Assembly: GCF_023278565.1 (NCBI RefSeq)
Contig: NC_064678.1
Coordinates: forward strand, 620,001 to 684,000
Source: Colletotrichum lupini
Taxonomy: Eukaryota; Ascomycota; Sordariomycetes; Glomerellales; Glomerellaceae
Length of the DNA stretch: 64,000 bases
Direction of reading: 5' to 3'
Positions 10,983 to 22,164 of this stretch are shown here, in pieces (position 1 is the stretch's first letter; each line of letters opens with the position of its first letter). The position numbers and the translations under genes are program-made. The notes beneath the pieces were generated by a model. The model had not been told where the DNA came from. It searched no databases and saw only the letters and a list, made by a program, of their open reading frames with translations.

Positions 10983-13799
10983 TACTAGTGATTATTATAA
11001 AAAAAAAAAAAGCCTAAGTAATATAGAGCGCTAGATTTAATATCCTACTATATCTAGGAATCTAAAAAACCTATATTAGTTAACTAGTACCCCCTTTTTT
11101 TAATATTAATAAAACTAACGAAGTTACGCACTACTACTTCTAACCCTTTGCGACTACTATAATTATCGTCGAAATTAATTAAATTATATATTAATTAATT
11201 TGCTATATCGTAATTAATTAATTAGTAATAAGTCGTACGATTTTTAGCGCATAGTAGTTACTTTAGATTACTTCGTAGTTATAAACCCTAACTAACGCTA
11301 GCCTCGTATTATCGACCGACCTTAAGAATCGTAATAACCTCCTCGCCTTTTTAAAAGTAATTTAAAAAGGGAGGACTTTTATTAATAACGATTTAATATT
11401 ATAAAAGGGCGCAAGGCTAAGGAAGTTATAGATCCGCTTAGAGGGGGTCTTCGCTCAAGAGATCTATAATAAAAATAGTCGAAGCAAAGTCTTCTAGTTT
11501 TATCGTCGCTACGACGAAATAGGTATTATTACTTATTTTAAAATAGTAGCTATGAGCTTAGCGACGACTTACTTAAAATTAAAATACTAAGTAATAGATC
11601 TAAGCTCTAACGAGTCGCTATATTTATTAGAATCCTTAGAGTACGACTCTATACTAAAAAAATAAAAACTTATCTCTAGTATTATTACGAAGGGCTAAGT
11701 AACGAGAATTAAGGAATTAGTAATCGGGTATATTATTAATAATAATAGCCTATTTATAACTTTCTAAGATCCTTACCTCCGGGCCCTCCTCTATTAGTTA
11801 GATTATAGTATTACTAACGAACTCTTATTATTATATAGAAGTATAAAAAAGGAGCTAAGTAGGATCTTTACTAAGAAAAAAGATATAATTAGGGTAGAGA
11901 TCCGGAGGTTAATAATAAAAGTCTACTTATTATTCGATCTATAGACCTCGCTAACGCGGAATACTATTATCGCTATCTTTATTTACTTTTTAAACTATAC
12001 TAAGTAATAGATATAATACCTTATTACTCTACGACGATAGTATAGTACTTACGATAGGGCTAATATTACCTAGACTATAAAGTCTATAATAAACGACTAG
12101 GAATTAGGCGATTAAGTCGGGGCAATTGTTTACGACAATGCCTTAAATAACGATACTTACTTAGGTTATTTATATCCTATATTATCTTATGCCTATACCT
12201 AAGAAGATATTTTTAACTAGAGGATTAGGTACTATAGTTATATCCTTAACCTCGTTAGTAAGGCCTTTTTATTTAATAATAATAAAGAGGTATTTAAGTA
12301 AGAATTAAATATATTAATTAATACTAAGTAACTTTAAGAAGATCTTAACCTCTAGTATACAAGGGGGCCTATTAGTAAGCTTCGGAACGTTATTAAATTT
12401 ATTTACTCGTCGCCTTAACAATATAAGGCCTTCCTCGAGGTTAGTAATAAGACCGACGAGAACGATATATTTACTCTCTTCGAGGAGTCGTCGCAAGAGC
12501 TTATACTAACGCTTAATAATAATATAAAGTAGAATTTAATATATTTTATAATATAGCGCTTTTTATAAAAGAGAAAGCAGATCTATACTTTTTTAGTAAC
12601 TAGTTAAGCTTATAGGGATCTAAAGTAACGGATCCTTATTAAGGACGTTCTTAATAATAACGATTAGTAGTTACTAGCCGAGCTAAAGGCGGTGCTTAAG
12701 CTACTTTACCTCTAGATAATAAGATATTAAGGCTAGGGTAAAGGAGACGGTTATAGCCGTCTATAAGAAGTAATAGTAGGTCTCAAGTATCTTATTAACT
12801 ATCTCGAGGAGTAAAAAAGGTTATATAATAAACCTTTTAAAAAAGAGATAGATCTTACGGCTTTTTAAATCGTAGCGTCGCAATCGTAATTAACGTAAAT
12901 AATACTACCTCGTCGGCGGTTAGCTCGTTATTAATTTATATCCTAACCTCTTTCTTAACCTCTAACTTTAAGTAATATCCCTCGTTATATTTAGTCTAAG
13001 TATATGCCTAGGGAGCGGACGGAGCTACTTCTTAGTAGTAATTTTAACTCGCGAGGATATTTCTAACTATTAATTATTAATACTTAGTAAGTCTTTAATA
13101 AGTATTATACTAAGTTAGGTAACTCTCCGCTCTATGCCGTAGTAATTATTTTTTACCCTGGGTAAGGATTAAGATAGCTAGAGAAGAGGTAGGATACGCC
13201 CGAGCAGAGCTACTAGCTATTTAATATAAAAAAGGGGCTTTACGATTACTAATAAAAATAGTATATAAACGAGATAGTAAGTCCTCCTCCTCCTCGTTAT
13301 CTAAGTTCTCCTCCTTCGCTACGATAGTTATAAGCCACTTTTACTACCCTTACGATTTTAAAAAGTATTATAAAAAACTCGTAATACTAATAATAGTTAA
13401 TATCTCGAATAATAGAGGTAGTAATTAACTACGCGCCTAAGCTTAATTAATATTACTTATAGATTATCTCTTAGCCGGTCCTTAACTTAATCTAATAGTA
13501 GATTAACTATTAGCTAACCTATTTAACGTTAAGTAAGCTTGCGCTTAATATCTTTACGATCTTTATAATAGCAATAGACTACGAGAGGGTATTTAGCTTT
13601 ACGAAGTTAACTTTAACCTTATAGCAATTATTAATAAGATCCTCTACGCTAGAGGAGGTCTAATATCTTAAGAACTAGCTTCGTAATAGTATTATAAAAA
13701 TAGGAGGTTAATTTTTTAATTAGAAGAGCTAATCGAGGTCAAGTCTATAAGTTAGTACTATAAGGACTTTCGCAATAGCTTCATTTAATTCCCGATTAG

Positions 13800-13912
13800 G
13801 AAATCAGTTAAATTAATTAATTATTTGTTAAATAAGTCAAACAATTAAATATAGCGCGAGAAATCAATCAAACAATCAAATATAAACCTCATATTTGATT
13901 TGTTTATTTGGG
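13800..13912 (-). repeat. Right terminal/subterminal repeat of the 3.2-kb element
   Basis: Inverted counterpart of the left end. It also holds a direct copy of AAATAAGTCAAACA...TTAAATATAG, found at the left end near 10717. It ends abruptly at GTTTATTTG, after which normal-composition DNA resumes. Confidence 0.55.
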
Positions 13913-14071
13913 TATAAGCGCTGCCCGTAACACTACGCGTCGCTAAGGTCACTGAGCAGGCCAAGTAGGGAAGGCCGTGCTCCGGAGTGATCTGGAGGGA
14001 GGAGTCGCGAATACCCTTTGTACTATTATTAACCCAATGCGATCAGTGCCTCTTCTGAGACGAGTACACAT

Positions 14072-14974
14072 TCAGCGCATATCTGCGAAAGCTTTTGGTC
14101 TGTCGTCTCCAAATTCTGCCTGGCCTATGCCTTGGTGAGATGCCATCTCGTATCTGACATTCATGCTGCTGGCGGATATTTCATACAAGCCATGCCCCTC
14201 AACTGGCAGTTCTGGCTGCCATCCAGGGGCTTGGGCATAGTGATACTGTTGTTGCTGGCTCCCATCAAGGCTGTGCTTCTCAGCTTGTGCGATCGGGGTT
14301 TTTCTCGCTTGTCGTCGACGCCACAAAAGCCACCCGATAGTGCCCATGCCCAACACTGCAGCAAAAGTAACTCCAACCGCAATGCCTGCTGCAGCTCCCG
14401 ACGATAGGCCTTGATCTTTCGTCGTCGGCAGTGGTGTTGCTGCAGAGGTATTGCTTGGTTGGGGTATTACTTGGGTTTCGGTGATGTTGAAATAGTGGCA
14501 GGTGACGCCCCAGTTTGCCGGTTCTTTGCCTGGCCCGAGTAATTCGAAGAAGTAGAGGTTGCTGAGTTTCGGATTAGGGAAGTCCTTTATGGAGACTTCC
14601 CAGTTAATCGACTTTGCGGAGGTGCTCGCTACGGCCGGGCAATCGATGTCAGCCATGGTAGTTCTCCCTAAGTTGCAGGCCTTCCGTCGCTTCGCCTATT
14701 TAAATTCAGGCTTCATAAGATCGTGCAACTCACCTACGACATCGATGTAGTCTAAAGTGCTTCCGCCTCCTACCGATTCTTGCCATAATATCAACCTGGC
14801 AGAGTCGTATTCCATGTCCCAGTGGAGATCTATAATGTCTCCTATTGTGTAAGCGTTGTTGTCTCGGTAGTCATAGGCGAGACCTGGACCAGGTGGCCGG
14901 CGAAAACGGTTTTCGGCGGCGACAAATGCTGCGGAGAGCAAATAAAGACAAACCCACAGGCTTGGTAGAGCCAT
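14072..14974 (-). CDS. Type I single-pass membrane protein, unknown function
   Basis: Two exons (14974-14734 and 14667-14072) encode 278 aa. The 65-nt intron has donor GTGAGT and acceptor TTAG. A signal peptide covers about residues 1-20 (hydrophobic, ending AAFVAA). A small extracellular region carries an N-glycosylation sequon (NIT) and a Ser/Thr/Pro-rich stalk (PSNTSAATPLPTTK). A glycine/alanine-rich transmembrane segment follows at about 171-196, then a basic stop-transfer (WRRRQAR) and a Gln/Tyr-rich cytosolic tail. This plan matches Mid2/Wsc-style fungal surface proteins, but no cysteine-rich WSC domain is present, so a sensor role is only a guess. It lies just outside the RIP-degraded element. 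Confidence 0.75.
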
Positions 14975-16276
14975 GACAACAAGCTGAAAGGTTCTTGACG
15001 GAAACGACTGATATGATGCGTGACGCTATGGACGATTCACTGCGACAAGGGGACTCAGATTTTAGCTAACTTCAGCTTGAACGACGGAAGGATGAGACAT
15101 CCGGGACCTCGCAGCATTTAACAAAACCATTCTGCAAGGCAGAATTGCGGAGGATGCTTGACCCTGCTACGCAAAATAAGCGCTAACGATGTGCGACTAG
15201 GCGGTTACAATAAAATCCCACAGCCCCAAGTACCACCCTGTACGAAGGATCTGCCCTCAAGGATTAACAATGGCAAGACCTATCGCGCGCTGCAGCCGAG
15301 ATGCGAGGCAGCAGTGTGCGGTCTCCCGAATTAGATGGTTTTCAGCCGCTCAATCAACTTTCTTCGATTGGACGGCAACCTAGGAGGGGTACTTGAATTA
15401 TCAAAGTTCCATAGTCCTTTCGGAAGCTTGACCGATTCCCACGGGTTCCACACTAGATAGCAGTCACTTTGCCATGCGAAGATGAAGATGCAACGGTAAG
15501 CTCGGGATCTCCACATTAACAGGTTAAGATTCTAACCAAGCTTAATTGGACCATCTTTCCCGTAACCTAGTGTCCTTAGGGAATTGGGTGCTTGCAGTGC
15601 CTTGCCTAACGCCAGTTGTGAACTTTTGGTGATAGTGAGTTAGGCTGCCCGATTCGCTGAATCTCGCTAAAACCGCGCCTCTCTTGGCCCTGACCGAGCC
15701 TCGGCCAGATCGGTCGGAAACTTGAGAAAATTAACTCGAAATGTTTCTGCCTGGTCGTCGTGCTATCTATCTTATTGTACCCGGCTGGCTGCACTATCTG
15801 TTCTCATGCTTTCATGCCGACAACGCGCCGGAAGAGCAATAGCAAAAATCTTGAATATTTCACGTGTGCAGTAGTTTACCTAACCTTTCGGAGTATTTGA
15901 ATTTACATATCCAGCAACCTGAATCAACGATAGTGTTACACAGGGTTACCAAACTTATCCGTCTTCTTTGCCTTGGAGGTGAAGCACTCATCATCTGGCC
16001 CACAGCCCTGCCAGTTGAAAGATTCCCCGAAAAGCATGCGCTGTCGCAATTCTGCTTCTTGCAAAGCCCATGCGCCTCATCACCGCCGACCCACCCATCA
16101 TCTTTGGCACCGTTGACTGTTCCTTCTATCGCATGCCACTATTTCTCATCAGCAACCTAATCAACCTGATACAAAACCATTGGAGGGGAAGAATGGTGCC
16201 GACGTACGTAAGGGCCGCTGTACGGCGCGCCGTGTAGCTCATCAGAAAACCAATTGCCTCCAGCTATAAGATCTTA

Positions 16277-16468
16277 TTAGCGACGATGAAGTTTAATAGC
16301 GTGAAGGCCAATTCTCTCACCATAAACGAACCGTCCGTCGTACGCGTTGACAACTGCTTTTGTTGCATCATCGTTGATTTGAACACCAACAAGACCCTGG
16401 TCGCTGATACAGGCGCAAAGGCGGTGCTTATCAGCGCTGACACGCGCCACCCTGGGATCAATTAGCTC
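16277..16468 (-). pseudogene. Possible gene remnant with protein-like open frame
   Basis: A 60-codon open frame without its own start, ending at TAA (16279-16277), reads like a real protein (for example KAVVNAYDGRFVYGERIG, faintly RRM-like). A stop lies just upstream, and I find no good splice acceptor that would rescue it. It may be the last exon of an unrecognised gene or a relic. Weak evidence. Confidence 0.2.
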
Positions 16469-17436
16469 TCAATTTCACTCGTACCTTACTCGAAATGCCA
16501 GCTTACATCAGCAGACTGAGTAGGCAAAGATCTTTCAACGACATGATAGTCTTGGGCTACTAGTATGATATGCCAAATCAATTATAGGTGATTAAAAGAT
16601 AGTCTGGATGATAGAAGCTGTGAACGAGAATTTGAAATAAAGGACGACAGCTTATTGTGGCGAGGGGAAGTCGGACTTGAAAAGTCATTTACATTTGTAT
16701 GTACTCTCCCAAGCCTTACGTGCCCCATGGAGTCCTCAGTGGATGGCAGATGGCTAATAAGATATCGGCTTCCCCGACCTCTGGAGGTGTGAAATGTCGC
16801 TCTCATCAAGGCCTCAATATGACGATGCATTCATTGATTGAAGATTGCGGGGAATGTCATTTTTTTTTCGAATGCTCTATTTAGTCATCCGAACTTTGTT
16901 TGATTATCAAATTAATGTACATTGCTTTTGAGTTTACAGGCAACGTGTTCCCGAGTTCTTGATAGGGCAAAGTGTTATCTCACTATTCGTAGAATAGGAG
17001 AGGCCTGTGCCGAGTCATATCCTTCCCAGAAAGTCTGGGGAACAATCTATTCGGACCAAAGATCGCTGCCACTCTGCAACGGGTTTGTCCGGGAAATTGG
17101 GACTTCTCTTTGAGCATGACTAATGCCAAAGCATGGCACCCCGTTGACGCATGGATGATCTCAAAACAACTTTACCAGCGTGCTGTGAATGCCATTATAT
17201 CTGATTCGAATTGTAACCTGATGCCTACTCGATAGCATCTACTCAGTTTTTGTTCTTTGCCCTCAGACTCTCAAGAGATTGGTGGCTTCTAGACAATGCC
17301 TGTTTTATTTGGTATTTGATCGTGGGGAAACCATTGATACGAAGTTTCTCGTCTGTCTTACCATCAGATTGTGGACTTCTAGGTCTTATCCGTGTGATCA
17401 TAGGAAAAGCTCCTCAAGTGGTATGAGTCAAACCAT

Positions 17437-17951
17437 CTATTTCCAGGTAAACATGCTGCGACAGATGCCACCAATTCGAAGACAAGAGACTGTTATTAAG
17501 TCTTCTTGACCAATAACTAAGCTGGAGTGCTTATAGCTTGATTGATGGGTCTGTGTATGGCATGATGCCTTTGCCTGTTCACTAAGCCAGCCTTCTTTAT
17601 CAATGTCTTTGGTCAACACTTCATTTTCCTGGCACGCCCAAGCTCTCAACTTTGCAAACATCTCCATGACGTAGGCTCGAGCGAGCATCAGCGCTAGTAG
17701 ACAACTGTGTATTTAACGACTGCTCTGACACATTCGATGAAGAATGCACGCTTGTTGGTGGCAGAAATGAATACTACCACATACGTATCGAGAGGATGGG
17801 AGCTTTGAGGGTCAGGAATAAGAGGTTGAGCGATATCGAGTGAGCTTCCCACATAAGTCTTGACGACATTTGTTCTCACTTTCCAATACCGCCGGTTATT
17901 GCTCCCTTCAAAATCGATGATCGCCAATTGCGTGCCTCTCTTTTCCTTCTA
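17437..17951 (-). pseudogene. Possible degenerate gene fragment
   Basis: Two overlapping protein-like minus-strand frames abut near 17700. The upstream frame follows a possible splice acceptor (CTTAG at about 17952) and includes NRRYWKVRTNVVKTYVG and TNKRAFFIECVRAVV. The downstream frame (YVMEMFAKLRAWACQENE) is shifted. No intron of normal size joins them, which suggests a frameshifted relic. Function not recognised. Confidence 0.25.
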
Positions 17952-18855
17952 AGACCGGCAGAAGCGTTGTTTTAGGAATCATGGGCGTCCAAATTACGCG
18001 TGCTTTGGGCGAACAACTCCTGGAACACGCATAGGCACTCCAATTGACAATATCAGGAAGTTTAAGGTCCCAGAACCAGATTCAAACTCATATAATAGAC
18101 TGACTTGTTTGGGCAGACCACTTTTGGTCAGGTAGTGCGCGATCAGGTATATATACGAACTTGGCGCCTGCAGGGCATCATTCGTTTCTCGAAGATGAGA
18201 GTAAGGTGCGAGTTCTTCGTGGAAAGGAGAGTGTCACTGGTTTGGGACGAAGCAAGGGGCAGAAGCGTAATGATGCAATAAAGGTAGCAAACTATTTGAC
18301 GTTGTACAACCACACAGATGCCCTGAGCATTGTTTTACACAGCAATCATTCACCGTTTGTTCTCTTTGGATAGTGAAGTTTTTCAATACCTACAGAGCTA
18401 AGCTTGGAGAAAGTACCCAGTGTGGAAGACATCATCCCATACCTAAGCGGTGAAGTGAGTATTCCCAACATTCACTGTTCCACGTGACGCCACCCACATA
18501 CCGGGTCTTTTCTTCAGTCTGCTTTCTCATATGCTCCTTCCTTCCCACTATTGGTATCTCATAAGGAGGCTTCTGCCTGGGGTCAAATAGGTCATTTGCT
18601 TATAGATCTTCCGGGCGTTATTCAGAACAACGTGACCAGAGGAGGTGGCTTGGTATTCCTTCCACATTCTCCCTCATAGCTCAGCCCTTTCCTCCTACTT
18701 CATTCTATCGAACACACATCTCCTCTTTCACATCTACTTCCTTTCTCTCTTTCACTGAGGGAAAACTCGGTACTTCCCTGAAAAAACCCTCGATTCTCGA
18801 TCACCTTTACAACCACCCACATTGAGACCACCGACGAAGTTGAGGAACACTCGTC

Positions 18856-19657
18856 ATGATGACGGTCTCCCGCATCGTCTTCCAGGCAATCCTCGCCTTG
18901 GGTATTTATTCCCTGGCTACTTTTGCCCTGGCCGAGGACCTTACTATCACCAAGGCTGGAACCTTCCCGGTCATCGCCATCGAGGCCGGTCTTACCGCTC
19001 GCGATGACACGATCGCCCCTCACGACTGCGGCGATATTCTCGGGCGCGGCATCACCCCTCAGATCGACTGCTCCTACTCGGAAGAGAACTGTGGTTTCCA
19101 GGACGACATTGAATACATCATCCGCATCAAGCCTATTGGCAAGGTCAGCACCCACTGGTGCGGCATGATGCGGGCGCAGGTTGCAAAGGAGACCAATTCC
19201 TATATCGAGGAGATTGTGATGAAGAAGTGCGACCGCACTTACGAGGCCAACGAGAATGGCAATGGCATGTGGCTTGTCCTCAATATTCAGCACATCCACT
19301 TTCTCGGTGATCGGCGCCCTGATGTCGAGCGTGCTATCAGGAACACCATGTGCCCTGGTGGTCCAAAGCTGGACTATTGGGTCAATGAGGGGTACATATC
19401 TCTTCCCCTTTCCACCCCTCCCCCCCTCCCCCCGAGGCAACCTTGTTCAACTCTGTAGCTAACTTCTTTTCACCACTAGTTGCTACCGCTCCAGCATCTG
19501 TAGCAAGCGCTACTGGAATGTCGATAAGCGTCGCAGCTTGCCTGACGCCCTCGACCAGATCTCTTACCCCAAAGGACGCGATGTCCTCAAGGTCCGCCCC
19601 GAGATCGAGAAGCCTGTCACCGCCCTCGCCGCTACCAATGTTGTCGCCACCACTTAG
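18856..19657 (+). CDS. Small secreted cysteine-rich protein
   Basis: Two exons (18856-19391 and 19480-19657) encode 237 aa. The intron contains a long C/T tract and ends CACTAG. A signal peptide of about 26 residues ends ...LATFALA before EDLTITK. The mature part has eight cysteines (HDCGD, IDCSY, ENCGF, HWCGM, KKCDR, TMCPG, GCYRS, SICSK), an even number consistent with disulphides, and no transmembrane segment. The family is not recognised. Length, signal peptide and cysteines fit a secreted, possibly effector-like protein, which is inference only. A pyrimidine-rich leader precedes the ATG. Two ATGs are adjacent (18856 and 18859). The frame stays open for 66 codons beyond the TAG, described separately. 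Confidence 0.7.
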
Positions 19658-19858
19658 CCGACTACGTTCCCCACAACCAAGCCGTTCCCCATTGCCGAGA
19701 GTCTCATTTCGGACTTGCTTCTCAAAGACACTCCCACCGGTTTCGAGGCTCCTCAACCCCAAGCGATCAATGATATTACTCGTGGCCTTGACCACGACTT
19801 CGAATACGGAGGATACTTCCAGCTAGCGAGAATTAGTAAGGGGGAATCTTCGTCTTGA
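19658..19858 (+). other. In-frame, protein-like extension downstream of a TAG stop
   Basis: Immediately after the stop of the secreted protein (19655-19657) the same frame runs 66 codons to TGA (19856-19858). The translation looks protein-like (PFPIAESLISDLL, GLDHDFEYGGYFQLARISK). It could be a former C-terminus cut off by a nonsense change (for example CAG to TAG), an exon joined by an unrecognised intron (CACTTAG is also a possible splice acceptor), or chance. Confidence 0.35.
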
Positions 19859-21610
19859 GATGCTCAGAGCCATGGTATTTGAGAAGCAGCAATGCCATTT
19901 CCTAGCTTCTTCTTCAGACTGCGGTTTGTTGTGGAGTGCCAGGGGGTACACACGTCTTCGAAGAACGATGTGATGACTATGGCTATGTTATTACAGTGCA
20001 GCTAGATAGGAACATAAATCGGCTCCCGTTGCGGTATCATCATCTAGTGCACCGACTTAACCCTGAACTAGTCTGAAGCTTTCCGTGCCATATTTCACCG
20101 AGTTATATTGAAGGGCAGCCGCTCATGTAGAAGGAAACGAGTCAAGAATAAGGAGGTAGTCGGCGAGCCAGTCGACGAGGGCTCTCCGCTGGGGCCCCTC
20201 AGCCGCTGGCACTTCTTGGAGTGCCGGGCAATGACCCTCTCGATACAGCTGTAACTCCTCTCCAAGATTGACAGCCTGTTCCTATGAGTACCTAGGTCAT
20301 GGAGCGAGTCCTGTGACTTGTCTCTGTCGTGGATCTCGCCTCAAATAGGAAAAGCCTAGGGAGCCTCGTCCATGTTTTCAATCGTTTTGCTCCTTTTGCT
20401 CTCCGATTGCCGTCCCGGAACAGCAGCGATAGGTTCTTTCGGAGGCGAAGTGCTACCAAGAGACGGCAAGATTTCTCCACTCCCAACAATGGCCTTGAAA
20501 AGCCTGTGGCAAAAGCCGGTATGTCTGTTCAAATTGCTTGGGCGTTCTACGAATCTCATACAGACTTCATAACCACGTTTAGCAAGCTCTATGCTCACAG
20601 GATCTTCACAGAAGCGCTGGAGTGCCAGCTGAACCACAATATGGGATAAAGTGACAGATATCTCGACTTTCTGGGAACCGTAACTTTTCCACTCAGCCAT
20701 CGCCAACTGCACTCTTCCAGATATTGGGTTAAAATAATAAACGATCGTGGTCAGCTTGAGCATATCCAAAGGTTTTTATTGGATGGCGGATAAAGCACAG
20801 GCTAGAGATTGTAGACAGTGAGAAATTACATCAATCTCAATAATGAAAGGGTCAATCTTCCGATCAGTCAGATCGACGACTGGGACTCTTCGGCAGCATA
20901 GAAACATTTGCAGACCGTATGACGTCTCAATAAACCTTGGCTAATTTCTAGTTGCTCCAGACTCGAGTGACAGAACCCGTTCTCACCCGGCTATGCATCT
21001 CTAGGTAGTAGCCTTGCGGGGCTCAACCTGGACGGAAATCGTTTAAATCATAGGAGATCTCGCAGTCGCACAGGCTCCCGCACATGGCAAGTCCTCGCGA
21101 GCTCTCAACCACGTCAACATGAACACTCCCACCCGCCCACCAGACGTTTCGAAACTCAACATCAGAAAGGTTCTTCTATATTCGGCAGATCGATGCTGCA
21201 GTGCCCAGCTTTTATCTACCCTTGGGGGTTCTCGGTGCGTTGCATCTCACCCTCCCCAGTCTACCAGAAACTTCAACATCATGAGTATCATGCTTGGACT
21301 CTTGGGAGAACTACATCAAAAATGAAAAACATCATATGAACAGCTTGGCAAAAAGAATATACAGTGAATAGAAGATCAATTCCCCAGGAACTCTCACAAC
21401 CCCCACCCACTCTAAAAATGGAGAAAAAAAAGGTTGCTTCCCATCCATCTTCCCTCCTCCCGTATATTGACGCAAAGGTGACCCAGCCTTTTAAGAAGAA
21501 CCCTCAATCATTGCCAGCGGATTCCAGCCCGGTTAGGAGAAGAGAAGAAGTTCTTGTCTCTGACAAGAAGCCAACCAAAAAAAACTGAAGAGTCGTCAAG
21601 TCAGAAGACT
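19859..21610. other. Intergenic region
   Basis: Apart from the weak ORF at 20356-20763, I see nothing coding. Composition is normal with no RIP signature. It contains the 3' regions of the secreted-protein gene and of the convergent gene ending at 21611. Confidence 0.5.
20356..20763 (-). CDS. Hypothetical small ORF, uncertain
   Basis: A 135-codon ORF from an ATG at 20763, with hydrophobic-helical (SVTLSHIVVQLALQRF) then Ser/Pro/Lys-rich composition. It is isolated, with no recognised domain, and antisense ORFs overlap it. It may be the 3' end of a decayed gene. Kept only as a possibility. Confidence 0.22.
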   Translation of the reverse strand: MLKLTTIVYYFNPISGRVQLAMAEWKSYGSQKVEISVTLSHIVVQLALQRFCEDPVSIELAKRGYEVCMRFVERPSNLNRHTGFCHRLFKAIVGSGEILPSLGSTSPPKEPIAAVPGRQSESKRSKTIENMDEAP

Positions 21611-22164
21611 TTACATCCTCACAGCCTTCTTCGACTTACTCCCCTCCGTGGAAAACGGCGCCAAAGGCGGCACGCTCTCCTTGGCCTTCTGCCTCGCCGT
21701 CAAATCACCGCCCCTCTTCTCCCCTTTGCTCTTTGTCGAGAACGGCGCCAGCGGCGGGACCTCCTCCTCGCCCCCCTTCTTCTTGCGCGCCTCGATGACC
21801 GCCTCGCGCTTCCTCGCGTCGGTGCCAAACGGGTTTAAGGGCGGAGGCGGGTCATTCTTGCCGGGCTTGTCGGCGCGTCGGGCGACGGCGGCCATGGCTT
21901 CCTCGTGGGCGAGTCCGGAATGGAAGCGGATCGGGGAGCGCTTGATTTGCGGGACGACGGGTTTCCCAGCATCTTCGCGCTTGATGAAGCTTACGACGCC
22001 GCCGATTGCGTCCGAGGCGCGGGCTTGGAGGCTTGCGATGGGGCTGGAAGTGTTTGTTAGTTGGGAGTCAGGTGGAAGAGTTGTGAGTCTTACCCAGACT
22101 CAACGGGCACGGCACCAACGCCGGCAACCGCAGCGGCGACGACGGCAACAGCAGAGAACTTCAT
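21611..22164 (-). CDS. Small secreted repeat protein with dibasic (Kex2-type) sites
   Basis: Two exons (22164-22094 and 22043-21611) encode 167 aa. The 50-nt intron begins GTAAGA and ends CCAG. A signal peptide (about residues 1-19, MKFSAVAVVAAAVAGVGA) is followed by a basic, Lys/Arg-rich mature region. The octamer PPLNPFGT / PPLAPFST / PPLAPFST recurs at residues 91, 120 and 149, an exact 29-residue period. Dibasic sites occur throughout (IKR at 44-46 and 57-59, RR 79-80, KR 102-103, KR 133-134). Signal peptide plus repeats separated by dibasic sites is the plan of fungal Kex2-processed repeat proteins, including pheromone and RiPP precursors. However, the repeats lack the tyrosine usual in dikaritin cores, and no UstYa-like gene is nearby. 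Function is unknown. Confidence 0.72.

Larger units (their letters stand above)
10703..13912. mobile_element. RIP-degraded repeat element with inverted, CAAATMA-rich termini
   Basis: A 3.2-kb AT-rich block with almost no CpA or TpG and very many TpA, the signature of fungal RIP, and no long ORF. Both ends carry related heptad-like motifs. AAATCAATCAAACAA occurs at 10703 and at 13861. The right end read in reverse complement (CAAATAAACAAATCAAATAT...) resembles the left end, and the motif AAATAAGTCAAACA occurs near both ends. This suggests imperfect terminal inverted repeats plus subterminal repeats, as in a DNA transposon, but no transposase motif can be read. The exact boundaries and any target-site duplication are uncertain. 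The interior holds a decayed tRNA-like sequence near the left end. Confidence 0.6.
14975..18855. other. Long gene-poor region
   Basis: About 3.9 kb of ordinary base composition, not RIP-mutated, without a convincing intact gene. It holds two protein-like minus-strand fragments, listed separately at 16277-16468 and 17437-17951. The last 150 bases (from about 18690) are pyrimidine-rich, typical of a fungal promoter or 5' leader for the gene starting at 18856. Confidence 0.5.

Noticed and set aside
18700..19440. 246-codon minus-strand ORF
   Set aside because: Antisense to the secreted cysteine-rich protein, which has a signal peptide, good splice sites and a pyrimidine-rich leader.
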